From assembly GCA_964564785.1 (NCBI GenBank), contig CAZMCT010000059.1, forward strand, positions 1 through 23,673: a DNA stretch of 23,673 nucleotides. The letters are read 5' to 3'. The position numbers and the translations under genes were made by a program. This DNA is from CAZMCT01 sp964564785 (GTDB taxonomy: Bacteria; Planctomycetota; Phycisphaerae; UBA1845; Fen-1342). Within the stretch, counting starts at the first letter, position 1. Every line of letters begins with the position of its first letter. This document shows positions 15,916 to 23,349 of the stretch, one piece after another. The notes under the pieces were generated by a model. That model saw only the letters and a list, made by a program, of their open reading frames with translations, was not told where the DNA came from and ran no database searches.

Positions 15916-16799
15916 GGCACCCGTTCCTCACTGCCACCCTCGCTATCGCCGCCGCCCTGACGCTGGCGCACGCGGTGCTCGCGCAGTCGCCCGAATCGCA
16001 GCCGGCCGCTCCCTCGCCCTCGCAGCCCGCAGCTCTCCCGTCCCAGGACCGTGCCGAGCCGCTGCCGCCCGAGCTCGAGGGCGTGCGCATCGTCGAACAC
16101 CTCGATGCCCGGCTTCCGCTCGATGCCGAGTTCGTGGCCCACGACGGCCGCACGATCAAGCTCGGCGACCTTTTCGACGGCAAACGGCCCGTCATCCTGA
16201 CGCTGAACTACTTCAAGTGCCCCATGCTCTGCGGCCTGATGCTGAACTCGCTCAATCAGACGCTGCGCCAGATGGAGTGGACCGTCGGCGAGCAGTTTCA
16301 GGTCATTACCGTGAGCTTCGATCCGCTCGAGACCCATCAGCTCGCGGCCCTGAAGCGGCAGAATTATCTGGCCGAGTACGGCCGGGCGGCCGCGGCCGGG
16401 GGCTGGCATTTTCTGACCGGCCGCCAAGCGGCGATCGACCGGCTGCTGTCGACGACGGGCTTCGGGATTCGCTGGAGCGAGGAAAAGCGCGAGTGGATGC
16501 ACGTTGCGGCGCTGATCATCTGCACGCCCGACGGGCGGATCTCACGGTACCTTGTCGATTTGGTGTATGACCCGCAGACGGTCCGGCTGTCGCTGGTCGA
16601 GGCCGGCGAGGGCAAGATCGGCTCGCCGCTCGACCACATTCTGCTGTTTTGTTATCACTACGATGGTGAGGGCTACTCTCTGGCAGCCATGAACCTGGTG
16701 CGGGCCGGCGGCGGCCTGACACTGGTGGCCGTGGGGGCGCTGCTCTCCGTCCTCTGGCGGCGCGAGCGGCGCCGCAAGGCGAGTCCCGCGACGACATGA
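15912..16799 (+). CDS. sco: SCO1/SenC-type copper chaperone
   Basis: 295 residues. N-terminal signal peptide (LTATLAIAAALTLAHAVLA), a Pro/Ser/Gln-rich linker, then a thioredoxin-fold SCO domain. The copper ligands are the CPMLC pair (about residue 101) and the His in WMHVAALIICTPDG. The conserved SFDPLET follows the CxxxC. A C-terminal hydrophobic helix (GLTLVAVGALLSVLW) ends in an Arg/Lys cluster, so it is probably anchored with the copper domain outside. It delivers copper to or reduces the CuA site of CtaC, encoded by the next gene, which overlaps by four bases. Confidence 0.93.
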   Translation: MRHPFLTATLAIAAALTLAHAVLAQSPESQPAAPSPSQPAALPSQDRAEPLPPELEGVRIVEHLDARLPLDAEFVAHDGRTIKLGDLFDGKRPVILTLNYFKCPMLCGLMLNSLNQTLRQMEWTVGEQFQVITVSFDPLETHQLAALKRQNYLAEYGRAAAAGGWHFLTGRQAAIDRLLSTTGFGIRWSEEKREWMHVAALIICTPDGRISRYLVDLVYDPQTVRLSLVEAGEGKIGSPLDHILLFCYHYDGEGYSLAAMNLVRAGGGLTLVAVGALLSVLWRRERRRKASPATT

Positions 16800-17836
16800 G
16801 TCACCCGCTGCTGCCTTTGCTGTCTCAGGCCGCCGGTTCCGATTCCGGCACGTTGTGGATGCCGCCCCAGGCCTCCGCCGCGGCGCCCAAGACGGATGCC
16901 ATCTTCTATTTCATCTATTGGACCGCGGTCTTCTTCTTCATCCTGATCGTGTCGTTGATGGTGTACTTCGTAATCCGCTACCGCCGGCGGCGGGTCGACC
17001 AGCCGGCCGAGATGCAGATCACCCACCATACCGCGCTCGAGCTTTTCTGGACCGCAATCCCGCTGATCCTGGTCGTGATCATGTTCGTGATGGGCTTCCA
17101 CGGCTTCATGGACATGGTGAACCCCCCCGTCGACGCACTCGACATCCGCGCGCTCGGCCAGAAGTGGCAGTGGGTCTTCACCTATCCGAACGGCCATATC
17201 GACGCCGAACTGCACGTGCCGGTCGACCGGTCCGTGCGGCTGACGCTGGAGTCCGACGACGTGATCCACAGCTTGTGGATCCCCGCGTTCCGCATCAAGC
17301 GTGACGCGGTGCCCGGTCGCTACAACCGGATCTGGTTCCAGCCGACGCAGCCCGGCGAGTACCCGGTGCTGTGCGCCGAGTATTGCGGCACCAAACACTC
17401 GGAGATGGTGACGCGTGTCGTGGTCCACGAGCCCGGCGGCTACGAGAAATGGCTGACCGATGCCTCGGACCCGTTCCGCACCCGCTCGCTGGCCGAGGTC
17501 GGCCAGTTGCTGGTCGCCCGCCGGTGTCAGTCCTGCCACTCGGTCGACGGCTCGGCCAACATCGGCCCGACGCTCAAGGGCATCTACGATCACCCGGTCC
17601 AGCTCGCCGACGGCACGACCGTCGTCGCCGACGACAACTACATCCGCGAATCGATTCTCGAACCCAACAAGAAGATCGTGGCCGGCTTCCTGCCCCAGAT
17701 GCCGTCGTTCAAGGGTCTGCTCAAGGACCGCGAGATCACGGCGATCATCGAGTATCTCAAGCAGCTCGCGGGTGTCGCCAGTACGGGCGAGCCGCGGGAG
17801 CCGCAAGCACCGGTCCATCCAGAGGTGAATCCGTGA
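16796..17836 (+). CDS. ctaC: Cytochrome c oxidase subunit II with fused cytochrome c (caa3 type)
   Basis: 346 residues. Two membrane helices (about 36-60 and 83-103) anchor a cupredoxin domain. The CuA ligands are all present: His158 (DVIHSLWIP), Cys193, Glu195, Cys197, His201 and Met204 in CAEYCGTKHSEM. The aromatic electron path QKWQWVFTYP (122-131) is intact. A cytochrome c domain follows, with CQSCH (Cys244) and a likely Met302 ligand (LPQMPSFKG). The fusion defines a caa3 oxidase, in which the domain accepts electrons from ActA/ActE. The start overlaps the sco stop (ATGA); the stop overlaps the ctaD GTG. Confidence 0.97.
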   Translation: MSHPLLPLLSQAAGSDSGTLWMPPQASAAAPKTDAIFYFIYWTAVFFFILIVSLMVYFVIRYRRRRVDQPAEMQITHHTALELFWTAIPLILVVIMFVMGFHGFMDMVNPPVDALDIRALGQKWQWVFTYPNGHIDAELHVPVDRSVRLTLESDDVIHSLWIPAFRIKRDAVPGRYNRIWFQPTQPGEYPVLCAEYCGTKHSEMVTRVVVHEPGGYEKWLTDASDPFRTRSLAEVGQLLVARRCQSCHSVDGSANIGPTLKGIYDHPVQLADGTTVVADDNYIRESILEPNKKIVAGFLPQMPSFKGLLKDREITAIIEYLKQLAGVASTGEPREPQAPVHPEVNP

Positions 17837-19554
17837 CCCCGTCCCTCGATTATCCGTTGCCGGCCGGGTACGTGCCGGCCGCCGCCCGAGTCGGGCCCGG
17901 CGACAACTACCTGACGCACACGCGCGGCATCTGGTCGTGGCTTTACACGCTGGACCACAAGCGCATCGCGGTGCTCTACACGGTCTCGATCCTGGGGGCA
18001 TTCCTGCTGGGCGGCATCTTCGCCCTGCTGATTCGCACGGAGCTCATCGCTCCCAAACCGACGATCACCGATCCCGACAGCTATAACAAGTTCTTCACGC
18101 TGCACGGGGCGATCATGACCTTCCTGGTCATCATCCCCGGCATCCCCGCGGCGCTCGGCAACTTCGTCTTGCCGATCATGCTCGGGGCCAAGGACCTGGC
18201 CTTCCCGCGGATCAATCTCGCCAGCTACTGGATGTGGGTCGCGGGCGCCCTGCTCTCGGTCCTGGCGATCATCATGGGCAGCGTGGACACCGGCTGGACC
18301 TTGTACACGCCGTACTCGACCGACGCGGCCCACGGCGGCACCACGCTGGGCGGCGTGATCCCCGTTCTGCTGGGCGTCTTCATTCTCGGCTTCAGCTCGA
18401 TTTTCACCGGCCTGAACTTCATCGTCACCATCCACAAGCTGCGGCCGCCGGGCATGACCTGGTTCCGCCTGCCGCTGTTCCTCTGGGCGCTGTACGCCAC
18501 CGCCATCATCCAGATCCTCGCGACGCCCGTCCTCGGCATCACGGTCGTGCTGCTGATGATCGAGCGGGCCGCGCCCATCGGCATCTTCAACCCCTCGCTC
18601 GGCGGCGACCCGATCCTCTACCAGCATTTCTTCTGGTTCTACTCGCACCCCGCGGTCTACATCATGATCCTGCCCGCGATGGGCGTGATCAGCGAATTGA
18701 TCTCGATCCACAGCCACAAGCACATCTTCGGCTACTACTTTATTGCCTTCAGCAGCATCGCCATCGCCATCTTCGGCTTCTTCGTCTGGGGCCACCACAT
18801 GTTCGTCAGCGGCCAGTCCGCGCTGATCGCCAGCGTGTTCAGCCTGCTGACCTTCAGCGTCGCGATCCCGTCCGCCGTCAAGGTCTTCAACTGGCTGGCC
18901 ACGCTCTACGGCGGCGCCATCGCGCTCAACACGCCGATGCTCTACGCCCTGAGCTTCATCTTCATCTTCGCCATCGGCGGCCTCACCGGCCTGTTCCTCG
19001 GTGCCCTCGCCACCGACGTACACCTGCACGACACCTACTTCGTCGTCGCCCACTTCCACTACGTCATGATGGGCAGCACCCTCATGGCCCTCATCGGCGG
19101 CCTGCACCACTGGTGGCCCAAGATGACCGGCCGCATGTACAGCGAGACCTGGGGCCGCATCGCCTTCGCCATTACCTTCATCGGTTTCAACCTGACCTTC
19201 TTTCCCCAGTTCATCCTCGGCGCCCGCGGCATGCCCCGCCGCTACTACGACTATGACAAGCTCCTCGCCGCGCACCCCGAGTTCGAGCCCCTGCACCAGC
19301 TCTCCAGCATCGGCTCGTACCTCATGGCCGTCGGCTTCGTGATCACGGCCGTCTACCTCCTGCACTCGCTTTTCGCCGGCCGGCGGGCACCCGCGAACCC
19401 CTGGGGCGGCGCGACGCTCGAATGGCAGTGCCCCTCGCCCCCTCCGCACAACAACTTCGACCGCCCGCCGGTCGCCGGTGACCCGTACGACTTCTCCAAC
19501 CTCGTTTATGACCCTGCCATCAAAGGCTGGGTCAGCCGAGATCAGAGGACTTAG
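17833..19554 (+). CDS. ctaD: Cytochrome c oxidase subunit I, A2-type heme-copper oxidase
   Basis: 573 residues, GTG at 17833 (GTGA overlap with ctaC, AGAGG upstream). About twelve helices. Heme a ligands are His91 (FTLHGAIM) and His409. The heme a3 ligand is His407 (VAHFHY). CuB ligands are His272, His321 and His322 (WGHHMFVSG), with the cross-linked Tyr276. The K-channel Lys350 is present (SAVKVFNWLA), as is the D-channel entrance Asp121. The helix-VI Glu of A1 oxidases is replaced by the YSHPAVY motif, which marks the A2 subfamily of Rhodothermus and Thermus caa3. It reduces O2 to water and pumps protons. Confidence 0.98.
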   Translation: MTPSLDYPLPAGYVPAAARVGPGDNYLTHTRGIWSWLYTLDHKRIAVLYTVSILGAFLLGGIFALLIRTELIAPKPTITDPDSYNKFFTLHGAIMTFLVIIPGIPAALGNFVLPIMLGAKDLAFPRINLASYWMWVAGALLSVLAIIMGSVDTGWTLYTPYSTDAAHGGTTLGGVIPVLLGVFILGFSSIFTGLNFIVTIHKLRPPGMTWFRLPLFLWALYATAIIQILATPVLGITVVLLMIERAAPIGIFNPSLGGDPILYQHFFWFYSHPAVYIMILPAMGVISELISIHSHKHIFGYYFIAFSSIAIAIFGFFVWGHHMFVSGQSALIASVFSLLTFSVAIPSAVKVFNWLATLYGGAIALNTPMLYALSFIFIFAIGGLTGLFLGALATDVHLHDTYFVVAHFHYVMMGSTLMALIGGLHHWWPKMTGRMYSETWGRIAFAITFIGFNLTFFPQFILGARGMPRRYYDYDKLLAAHPEFEPLHQLSSIGSYLMAVGFVITAVYLLHSLFAGRRAPANPWGGATLEWQCPSPPPHNNFDRPPVAGDPYDFSNLVYDPAIKGWVSRDQRT

Positions 19555-19742
19555 CGTGTTGAGCAACCGAGCGAGCAGGCTTCAACGTGTCGGAGGACCG
19601 CACGCGCGAGCGACCAACGCGGCGCTCAGTCGTGTCCTTCCGGACGGAGTGCAGTGCAGTGAGGATTCCGGCCGCCTCAGACGCCATCATTCCGTGGAGA
19701 AGCACCCGCCGGCCGACGGCTGAAAGCTGAGAGCTGCTTCAT
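19555..19742. other. ctaD-ctaE gap ending in a heptamer array
   Basis: 188 bases with no supported gene, terminator or promoter. The last part is the array at 19720-19740. The first 165 bases show nothing I recognise. Confidence 0.5.
19720..19740 (+). repeat. Heptamer array directly before ctaE
   Basis: Three units in phase: CTGAAAG, CTGAGAG, CTGCTTC, ending two bases before the ctaE ATG. GAGAG lies nine bases before that ATG and could serve as the ribosome site. Near-identical words (CTCAAAG, CTCAGAG, CTGACCG, CTGAGGG) occur on the minus strand of the right-end array. The array is short and supported mainly by these parallels. Confidence 0.5.
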
Positions 19743-20660
19743 ATGCCGAACCCCGAAGCCACATTCTCCGCCTCGCTACACGACGGCGGCCCCGCGCACG
19801 CGCACCCGGAGTTCCTCGCCCATCACTTCGACTCGCCCCGGCAGCAGTCCGAGTCGGCCGCTTTGGGGATGTGGCTGTTCCTGGCCACCGAGATCCTGCT
19901 GTTCGGCGGCCTGTTCTGCGCTTACGCCGTCTACCGCGCCAACCACCCGGAAGTCTTCGAGTATGCCCACCAGTTCCTCAGCAAGACGCTCGGCGCCGTC
20001 AATACAGTCATTCTGCTCGTCAGCAGCTTCACCATGGCCTCCGCCGTCTGGGCCATCCAGCGCGGCCGACCCAGGCTCAGTGCCCTCCTGCTCGCGTTGA
20101 CGCTGCTCGGCGGCCTGGGTTTCCTGGGCATCAAGTACGCCGAGTACGAGCACAAGTGGAAGGAGGGCCTGCTCTGGGGCGAACACTACCGCCCCCATCA
20201 CGCCGGTGCGACCCTCGCCGCCCACGCGGCCGCCGAGCATTCCCGCTCAGCGATGCCCGCGGAACCAGCGGCGCCTGCTCCGCCCCCAAACTCGCCCCCG
20301 GCGGCCGCCTCCGCCCCCGCCACCACGCCCGCCGATACCGTCGACCCCAGTCGGGCTTTCCAGCCGGGAGGGTCCGGCCCACGTGGGCTGCGCCCGGCCG
20401 GCAGTCCCGCGCCGGCCACCGAGGCGGAGACGCAGGTGCGCAACGTGCACACGTTCTTCGGTATCTATTTCGCCATGACCGGCCTGCACGCGCTGCACGT
20501 CATCGCCGGGCTGACCGTCATCGCCTGGGTCATGGTGCGCATGTTGCTCGGCGCGTTCAGCGCCGCGTACCACACGCCGGTTCACATGGTCGGCCTCTAC
20601 TGGCACGTCGTCGACCTGGTCTGGATCTACCTGTTTCCCCTGCTCTACCTGATTCACTGA
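19743..20660 (+). CDS. ctaE: Cytochrome c oxidase subunit III with a long Pro/Ala insertion
   Basis: 305 residues, five transmembrane helices as in bacterial caa3/SoxM-type subunit III. Helix 1 is LGMWLFLATEILLFGGLFCAY, helix 3 ends in GIKYAEYEHKW with the conserved Glu134, helix 4 is HTFFGIYFAMTGLHALHV, and helix 5 is VGLYWHVVDLVWIYLFPLLYL. Between helices 3 and 4 lies a low-complexity linker (about 151-231) rich in Pro and Ala. Homologues usually have only a short loop there. Part of the linker DNA (20382-20410) repeats sequence found at 14123-14160. The N-terminal His-rich segment precedes helix 1. The protein stabilises the subunit I core. Confidence 0.95.
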   Translation: MPNPEATFSASLHDGGPAHAHPEFLAHHFDSPRQQSESAALGMWLFLATEILLFGGLFCAYAVYRANHPEVFEYAHQFLSKTLGAVNTVILLVSSFTMASAVWAIQRGRPRLSALLLALTLLGGLGFLGIKYAEYEHKWKEGLLWGEHYRPHHAGATLAAHAAAEHSRSAMPAEPAAPAPPPNSPPAAASAPATTPADTVDPSRAFQPGGSGPRGLRPAGSPAPATEAETQVRNVHTFFGIYFAMTGLHALHVIAGLTVIAWVMVRMLLGAFSAAYHTPVHMVGLYWHVVDLVWIYLFPLLYLIH

Positions 20661-20670
20661 TGCGGAGCGG

Positions 20671-21069
20671 ATGATGATGCCCGACACCGACCCCCAGACG
20701 TCCGCCGCCGCCGAACACATCGTCCCCCTGCGGGTGCTGGCCGGCACGCTCGCCGCCCTGCTGATCCTCACGTTCGTCACGGTCGAAGTCACGCGCCACG
20801 CGTCGCTCGACCTCGGCCGCGCTGGCAACATCGCCATCGCCCTCGGCATCGCCACCGTAAAGGCCGTCCTCGTCGCGCTGTACTTCATGCACCTCCGCTA
20901 CGACCGGCCGTTCAACGCCATTGTCCTGGTCTGCGCTCTGCTCTTCGTGATGTTGTTCTGCGTCATGGCCCTCCACGATTCCACACTCTATCAGCCGGAA
21001 ATTCAGGAATACCGCGACGTGGACCCCGCCCGCTACGCCCCCGCGCTCCCGCCGCCCGCCCGCCCCTGA
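20671..21069 (+). CDS. ctaF: Cytochrome c oxidase subunit IV (prokaryotic, caa3 type)
   Basis: 132 residues, three hydrophobic helices: LAGTLAALLILTFVTVEVT, IAIALGIATVKAVLVALYFMHLRY and AIVLVCALLFVMLFCVM. The second, with the K-A-x-L-V-x-x-Y-F-M-H-L pattern, is the signature of the COX4-like family. The Pro/Ala-rich tail is probably periplasmic. Three consecutive ATGs (20671, 20674, 20677) follow GGAG at 20664-20667, and the second has the best spacing. It is the last gene of the respiratory operon, ten bases after ctaE. Confidence 0.92.
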   Translation: MMMPDTDPQTSAAAEHIVPLRVLAGTLAALLILTFVTVEVTRHASLDLGRAGNIAIALGIATVKAVLVALYFMHLRYDRPFNAIVLVCALLFVMLFCVMALHDSTLYQPEIQEYRDVDPARYAPALPPPARP

Positions 21070-21202
21070 CACGCCGCGCCCACGCCCGCGACGGCACGCG
21101 CCGCACGTCGGCGCAGTTTTACCACTCAACCGCGGACCGACAACGCTCGTGCTCGCCAACGCCGCGATGAGCCCCCCGCATCAATCACGTGCGAGAGTCC
21201 GT

Positions 21203-21222
21203 CCCGCCCGCACCCGGGCGGG
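21203..21222. terminator. Perfect GC hairpin between convergent genes
   Basis: CCCGCCCG, loop CACC, CGGGCGGG: an 8-bp perfect stem, nine bases past the stop of the minus-strand gene ending at 21231 and 133 bases past ctaF. The convergent position favours a terminator working in both directions. There is no U-tract. The rest of the 21070-21230 gap shows nothing else. Confidence 0.5.
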
Positions 21223-21230
21223 CCCCCGCA

Positions 21231-21539
21231 CTATGCCGGCGTGACCCTCACGCACGACCCCACGCTCTCCAGGTCGCGCAGCACATCCACGGTCGCCAAC
21301 AACGCGCAGCGCTCCCCCGCGGCGAGCCGCACCGGCGCCGTCGATTTCATCTGGTGGTGCCACATCCGCCCGCCACGCCGCCACGTCTGCCATGACGGCC
21401 GCTTGGCCTTCAGCCGTCGCTCCCGCCGCCGGATCTGCGGGTCACGCCGGAACAAACGCGTCAACGTCTTGCGCGCCGCCGCGGTCGGCGGCGTGCGGAC
21501 GACTTCGACCGATACGGTCTGACCCGGCTGAACGTTCAT
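21231..21539 (-). CDS. Small basic protein of unknown function
   Basis: 102 residues from the ATG at 21539, which has GGAG seven bases upstream and a well-formed promoter (21579-21607). The open frame runs further to 21710 but would cross that promoter. The protein begins MNVQPGQTVSVEVVRTPPT, which suggests a beta strand pair. A strongly basic middle follows (RRDPQIRRRERRLKAKRPSWQTWRRG, given here in part), then WHHQMKSTAPVRL and a Val/Leu-rich end (ALLATVDVLRDLESVGSCVRV). No signal peptide or helix anchor. I do not recognise the family. The charge would suit nucleic-acid binding, but nothing more can be claimed. Confidence 0.65.
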   Translation of the reverse strand: MNVQPGQTVSVEVVRTPPTAAARKTLTRLFRRDPQIRRRERRLKAKRPSWQTWRRGGRMWHHQMKSTAPVRLAAGERCALLATVDVLRDLESVGSCVRVTPA

Positions 21540-21578
21540 CGCGCTGCACTCCGGTGGCTGAAAAGTTTCGAGCCCGGT

Positions 21579-21607
21579 AGTATAACCGGAGCGGCCGCAG
21601 ACCGCAA
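21579..21607 (-). promoter_or_regulatory. Sigma-70-like promoter of the small basic protein gene
   Basis: On the minus strand, TTGCGG (21607-21602) and TATACT (21584-21579) are separated by exactly 17 bases, and the -10 lies 40 bases before the ATG at 21539. The -10 is preceded by TCCGGT, as upstream of the aldehyde dehydrogenase at 6110-6121. Confidence 0.65.
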
Positions 21608-21621
21608 CAACGGCGGAGTCG

Positions 21622-21650
21622 TTGACCCCGCGGAACGGCACCCCCCTAAT
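21622..21650 (+). promoter_or_regulatory. Possible promoter of the TsaC-phosphatase/rpiB pair
   Basis: TTGACC (21622-21627) and CCTAAT (21645-21650) are spaced 17 bases apart, about 50 bases before the ATG at 21701. The -35 is good (five of six); the -10 matches four of six. It is back to back with the minus-strand promoter at 21579-21607. Confidence 0.4.
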
Positions 21651-21700
21651 TGACGCAGCGCCGCCGCTTCGGCAAGCGTTGATCGATTCACGGGCAGCCG

Positions 21701-22840
21701 ATGCCAGCAATAATCATAAACGCATCGAATACCAACACTTACGCCTCGTTGCTCGCCGAGGCCGCTCGCGCCCTACGCGACGGCGCGCTCGTCATCTTTC
21801 CAACCGAAACCGTTTACGGAGTCGCTGCCAACGCCGCTCAGCCGGCCGCCTTGGCTCGCCTCCGCGCGATCAAGCTCCGCACCGATGCGCACCCGTTTAC
21901 CGTGCACCTCGGCCAGCGGCGGCATGCCCGGCGCTATCTCACGCAGCCGTCGCACCTCGCTCGCCGCCTGATCCGCAAAGCCTGGCCCGGCCCCCTCACG
22001 CTTCTGTGCGACGAGCCGGCCCCCGACCGCACCGAGATCGCCCGCCAGCTTGCGCACACCGAGCTCGCCGCCGTCTACCACCGTGGGACGATCGGGCTGC
22101 GCTGCCCCGATCACACCGCCGCCGCCCGGCTGCTGACCGAGGCCGACGCCCCGATCGTCGCCAGCAGCGCGAACCGTCACGGCCGACCCGCGCCGACCGA
22201 TGCCCAAACCGCCCTGCACGAACTCGGCGCGGACGTCCAGTACGCCATTGACGCCGGCCCCACGCGGCACAACACCGCCTCCACCGTCGTAGCCGTGCAT
22301 GGTGAATCCTGGGAGCTCATCCGCCCGGGTGCCCTCGACGAGCGCACGCTGGAACGGCTGGCCCGGACTGAGGTATTATTCGTATGTACCGGGAACTCGT
22401 GCCGTTCGCCGATGGCCGAAGCCCTGTTTCGTGACGGCCTCGCGCGGCGGCTGGGCGTGGCCCCGGCCGACCTGGAACGGCTCGGCTTCGTGATCCGTTC
22501 CGCCGGCGTGGGTGCCCTGCCGAATCAGCCGGCTTCGACCGGCGCGTGTCAAGTGCTCGCGGCCCGCGGTCTTGACCTTAGCGGCCACCGGTCGCAGCCG
22601 CTGACCGTCGAACTGCTGCACCGCGCGGAGCGGATTTACGTGATGTCGCCCGAACACCGCCGAGCCGTGGTCGAGCTGCTGCCGGCCGCGAGCGGCCGGG
22701 TCGAGCTGCTCAGCGCGGCCGGCCCGATCGCCGATCCGTTCGGCGGCCCGTTAACGGTGTACCAGCGGACGGCCGAGCAGATTGAGACGGCCGTGACGGC
22801 CCGCGTGCAGGAGTTGCTCGATGAAGATCGCGATTGGTAG
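21701..22840 (+). CDS. Fused threonylcarbamoyl-AMP synthase (TsaC/Sua5, YrdC domain) and low-molecular-weight phosphatase
   Basis: 379 residues. The YrdC domain (about 10-205) shows ALVIFPTETVYGVAANA (29-45), AIKLRTDAHPFTVHL, KAWPGPLTLL, RHGRPAP and PIVASSANR. It makes threonylcarbamoyl-AMP for the t6A37 modification of ANN-reading tRNAs. It lacks the C-terminal SUA5 domain. The second domain (about 223-379) is an LMW-PTP. Its P-loop CTGNSCRS places nucleophile Cys229 and Arg235, and the general acid is Asp345 in ADPFGG. The residue deciding phosphate specificity is Ser233 (Thr in the arginine phosphatase YwlE, Ile in tyrosine phosphatases). The stop overlaps rpiB. In Bacillus subtilis ywlC (Sua5), ywlE and rpiB are neighbours, so the fusion condenses a known gene order. 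Confidence 0.92.
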   Translation: MPAIIINASNTNTYASLLAEAARALRDGALVIFPTETVYGVAANAAQPAALARLRAIKLRTDAHPFTVHLGQRRHARRYLTQPSHLARRLIRKAWPGPLTLLCDEPAPDRTEIARQLAHTELAAVYHRGTIGLRCPDHTAAARLLTEADAPIVASSANRHGRPAPTDAQTALHELGADVQYAIDAGPTRHNTASTVVAVHGESWELIRPGALDERTLERLARTEVLFVCTGNSCRSPMAEALFRDGLARRLGVAPADLERLGFVIRSAGVGALPNQPASTGACQVLAARGLDLSGHRSQPLTVELLHRAERIYVMSPEHRRAVVELLPAASGRVELLSAAGPIADPFGGPLTVYQRTAEQIETAVTARVQELLDEDRDW

Positions 22841-23297
22841 TGACCACCGCGGGTACGAGGCGAAGGAGCGGATCAAGGCGCTGCTCCAGGGGCTTGGGCT
22901 GAACGTGACGGACATGGGGACGCACAGCACGCAGCCGTGCGACTATCCGGATCCGGGTTTCGCGGTGGCGCAGGCGGTCGCGCGGGGCGAGGTGGAGCGC
23001 GGGGTGCTCTTCTGCGGCAGCGGGATCGGCATGTCGATCACGGCCAACAAGGTGCACGGCGTGCGGGCCGCGCTGTGCCACGACGAACTGACCGCCCAGA
23101 TGTCACGACGGCACAACGACGCGAACGTGCTGTGCCTGCCGGCCGACCTGGTGGGCGACGCGCTGATGCAGGGCATCGTGCGGATGTGGCTGAACACCGA
23201 GTTCGAGGGTGGGCGGCACGCCCGGCGCGTGGAGAAGATCGTGGCGTACGAGAGCGACCACGTGCATGGGCCGGGCAACTGCGGCGGCGGCGACTGA
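22821..23297 (+). CDS. rpiB: Ribose-5-phosphate isomerase B
   Basis: 158 residues. Interconverts ribose-5-phosphate and ribulose-5-phosphate in the pentose phosphate pathway. Family blocks: MKIAIGSDHRGYEAK with Asp8-His9, DYPDPGFAVAQAV, and VLFCGSGIGMSITANKVHGVRAA with the active-site Cys65. HNDANVLCLPADLVG and the C-terminal RRVEKI follow. The start lies 20 bases inside the preceding fusion gene, so translation is coupled. The tail ending in GNCGGGD is a few residues longer than usual. Confidence 0.96.
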   Translation: MKIAIGSDHRGYEAKERIKALLQGLGLNVTDMGTHSTQPCDYPDPGFAVAQAVARGEVERGVLFCGSGIGMSITANKVHGVRAALCHDELTAQMSRRHNDANVLCLPADLVGDALMQGIVRMWLNTEFEGGRHARRVEKIVAYESDHVHGPGNCGGGD

Positions 23298-23349
23298 GGC
23301 CACTGCGGCGCCAGGCGTGGGCGCCCCCGCCGACGGGCCACGCCCGCGG

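Noticed and set aside
17638..19566. 642-codon minus-strand open frame opposite ctaD
   Set aside because: The composition (Asp, Glu, Val, Arg, Gly) is that of an antisense shadow, and ctaD is unambiguous.
19478..19723. Small open frame in the ctaD-ctaE gap
   Set aside because: Its first third is ctaD in another frame, and the rest has no ribosome site or conserved feature.
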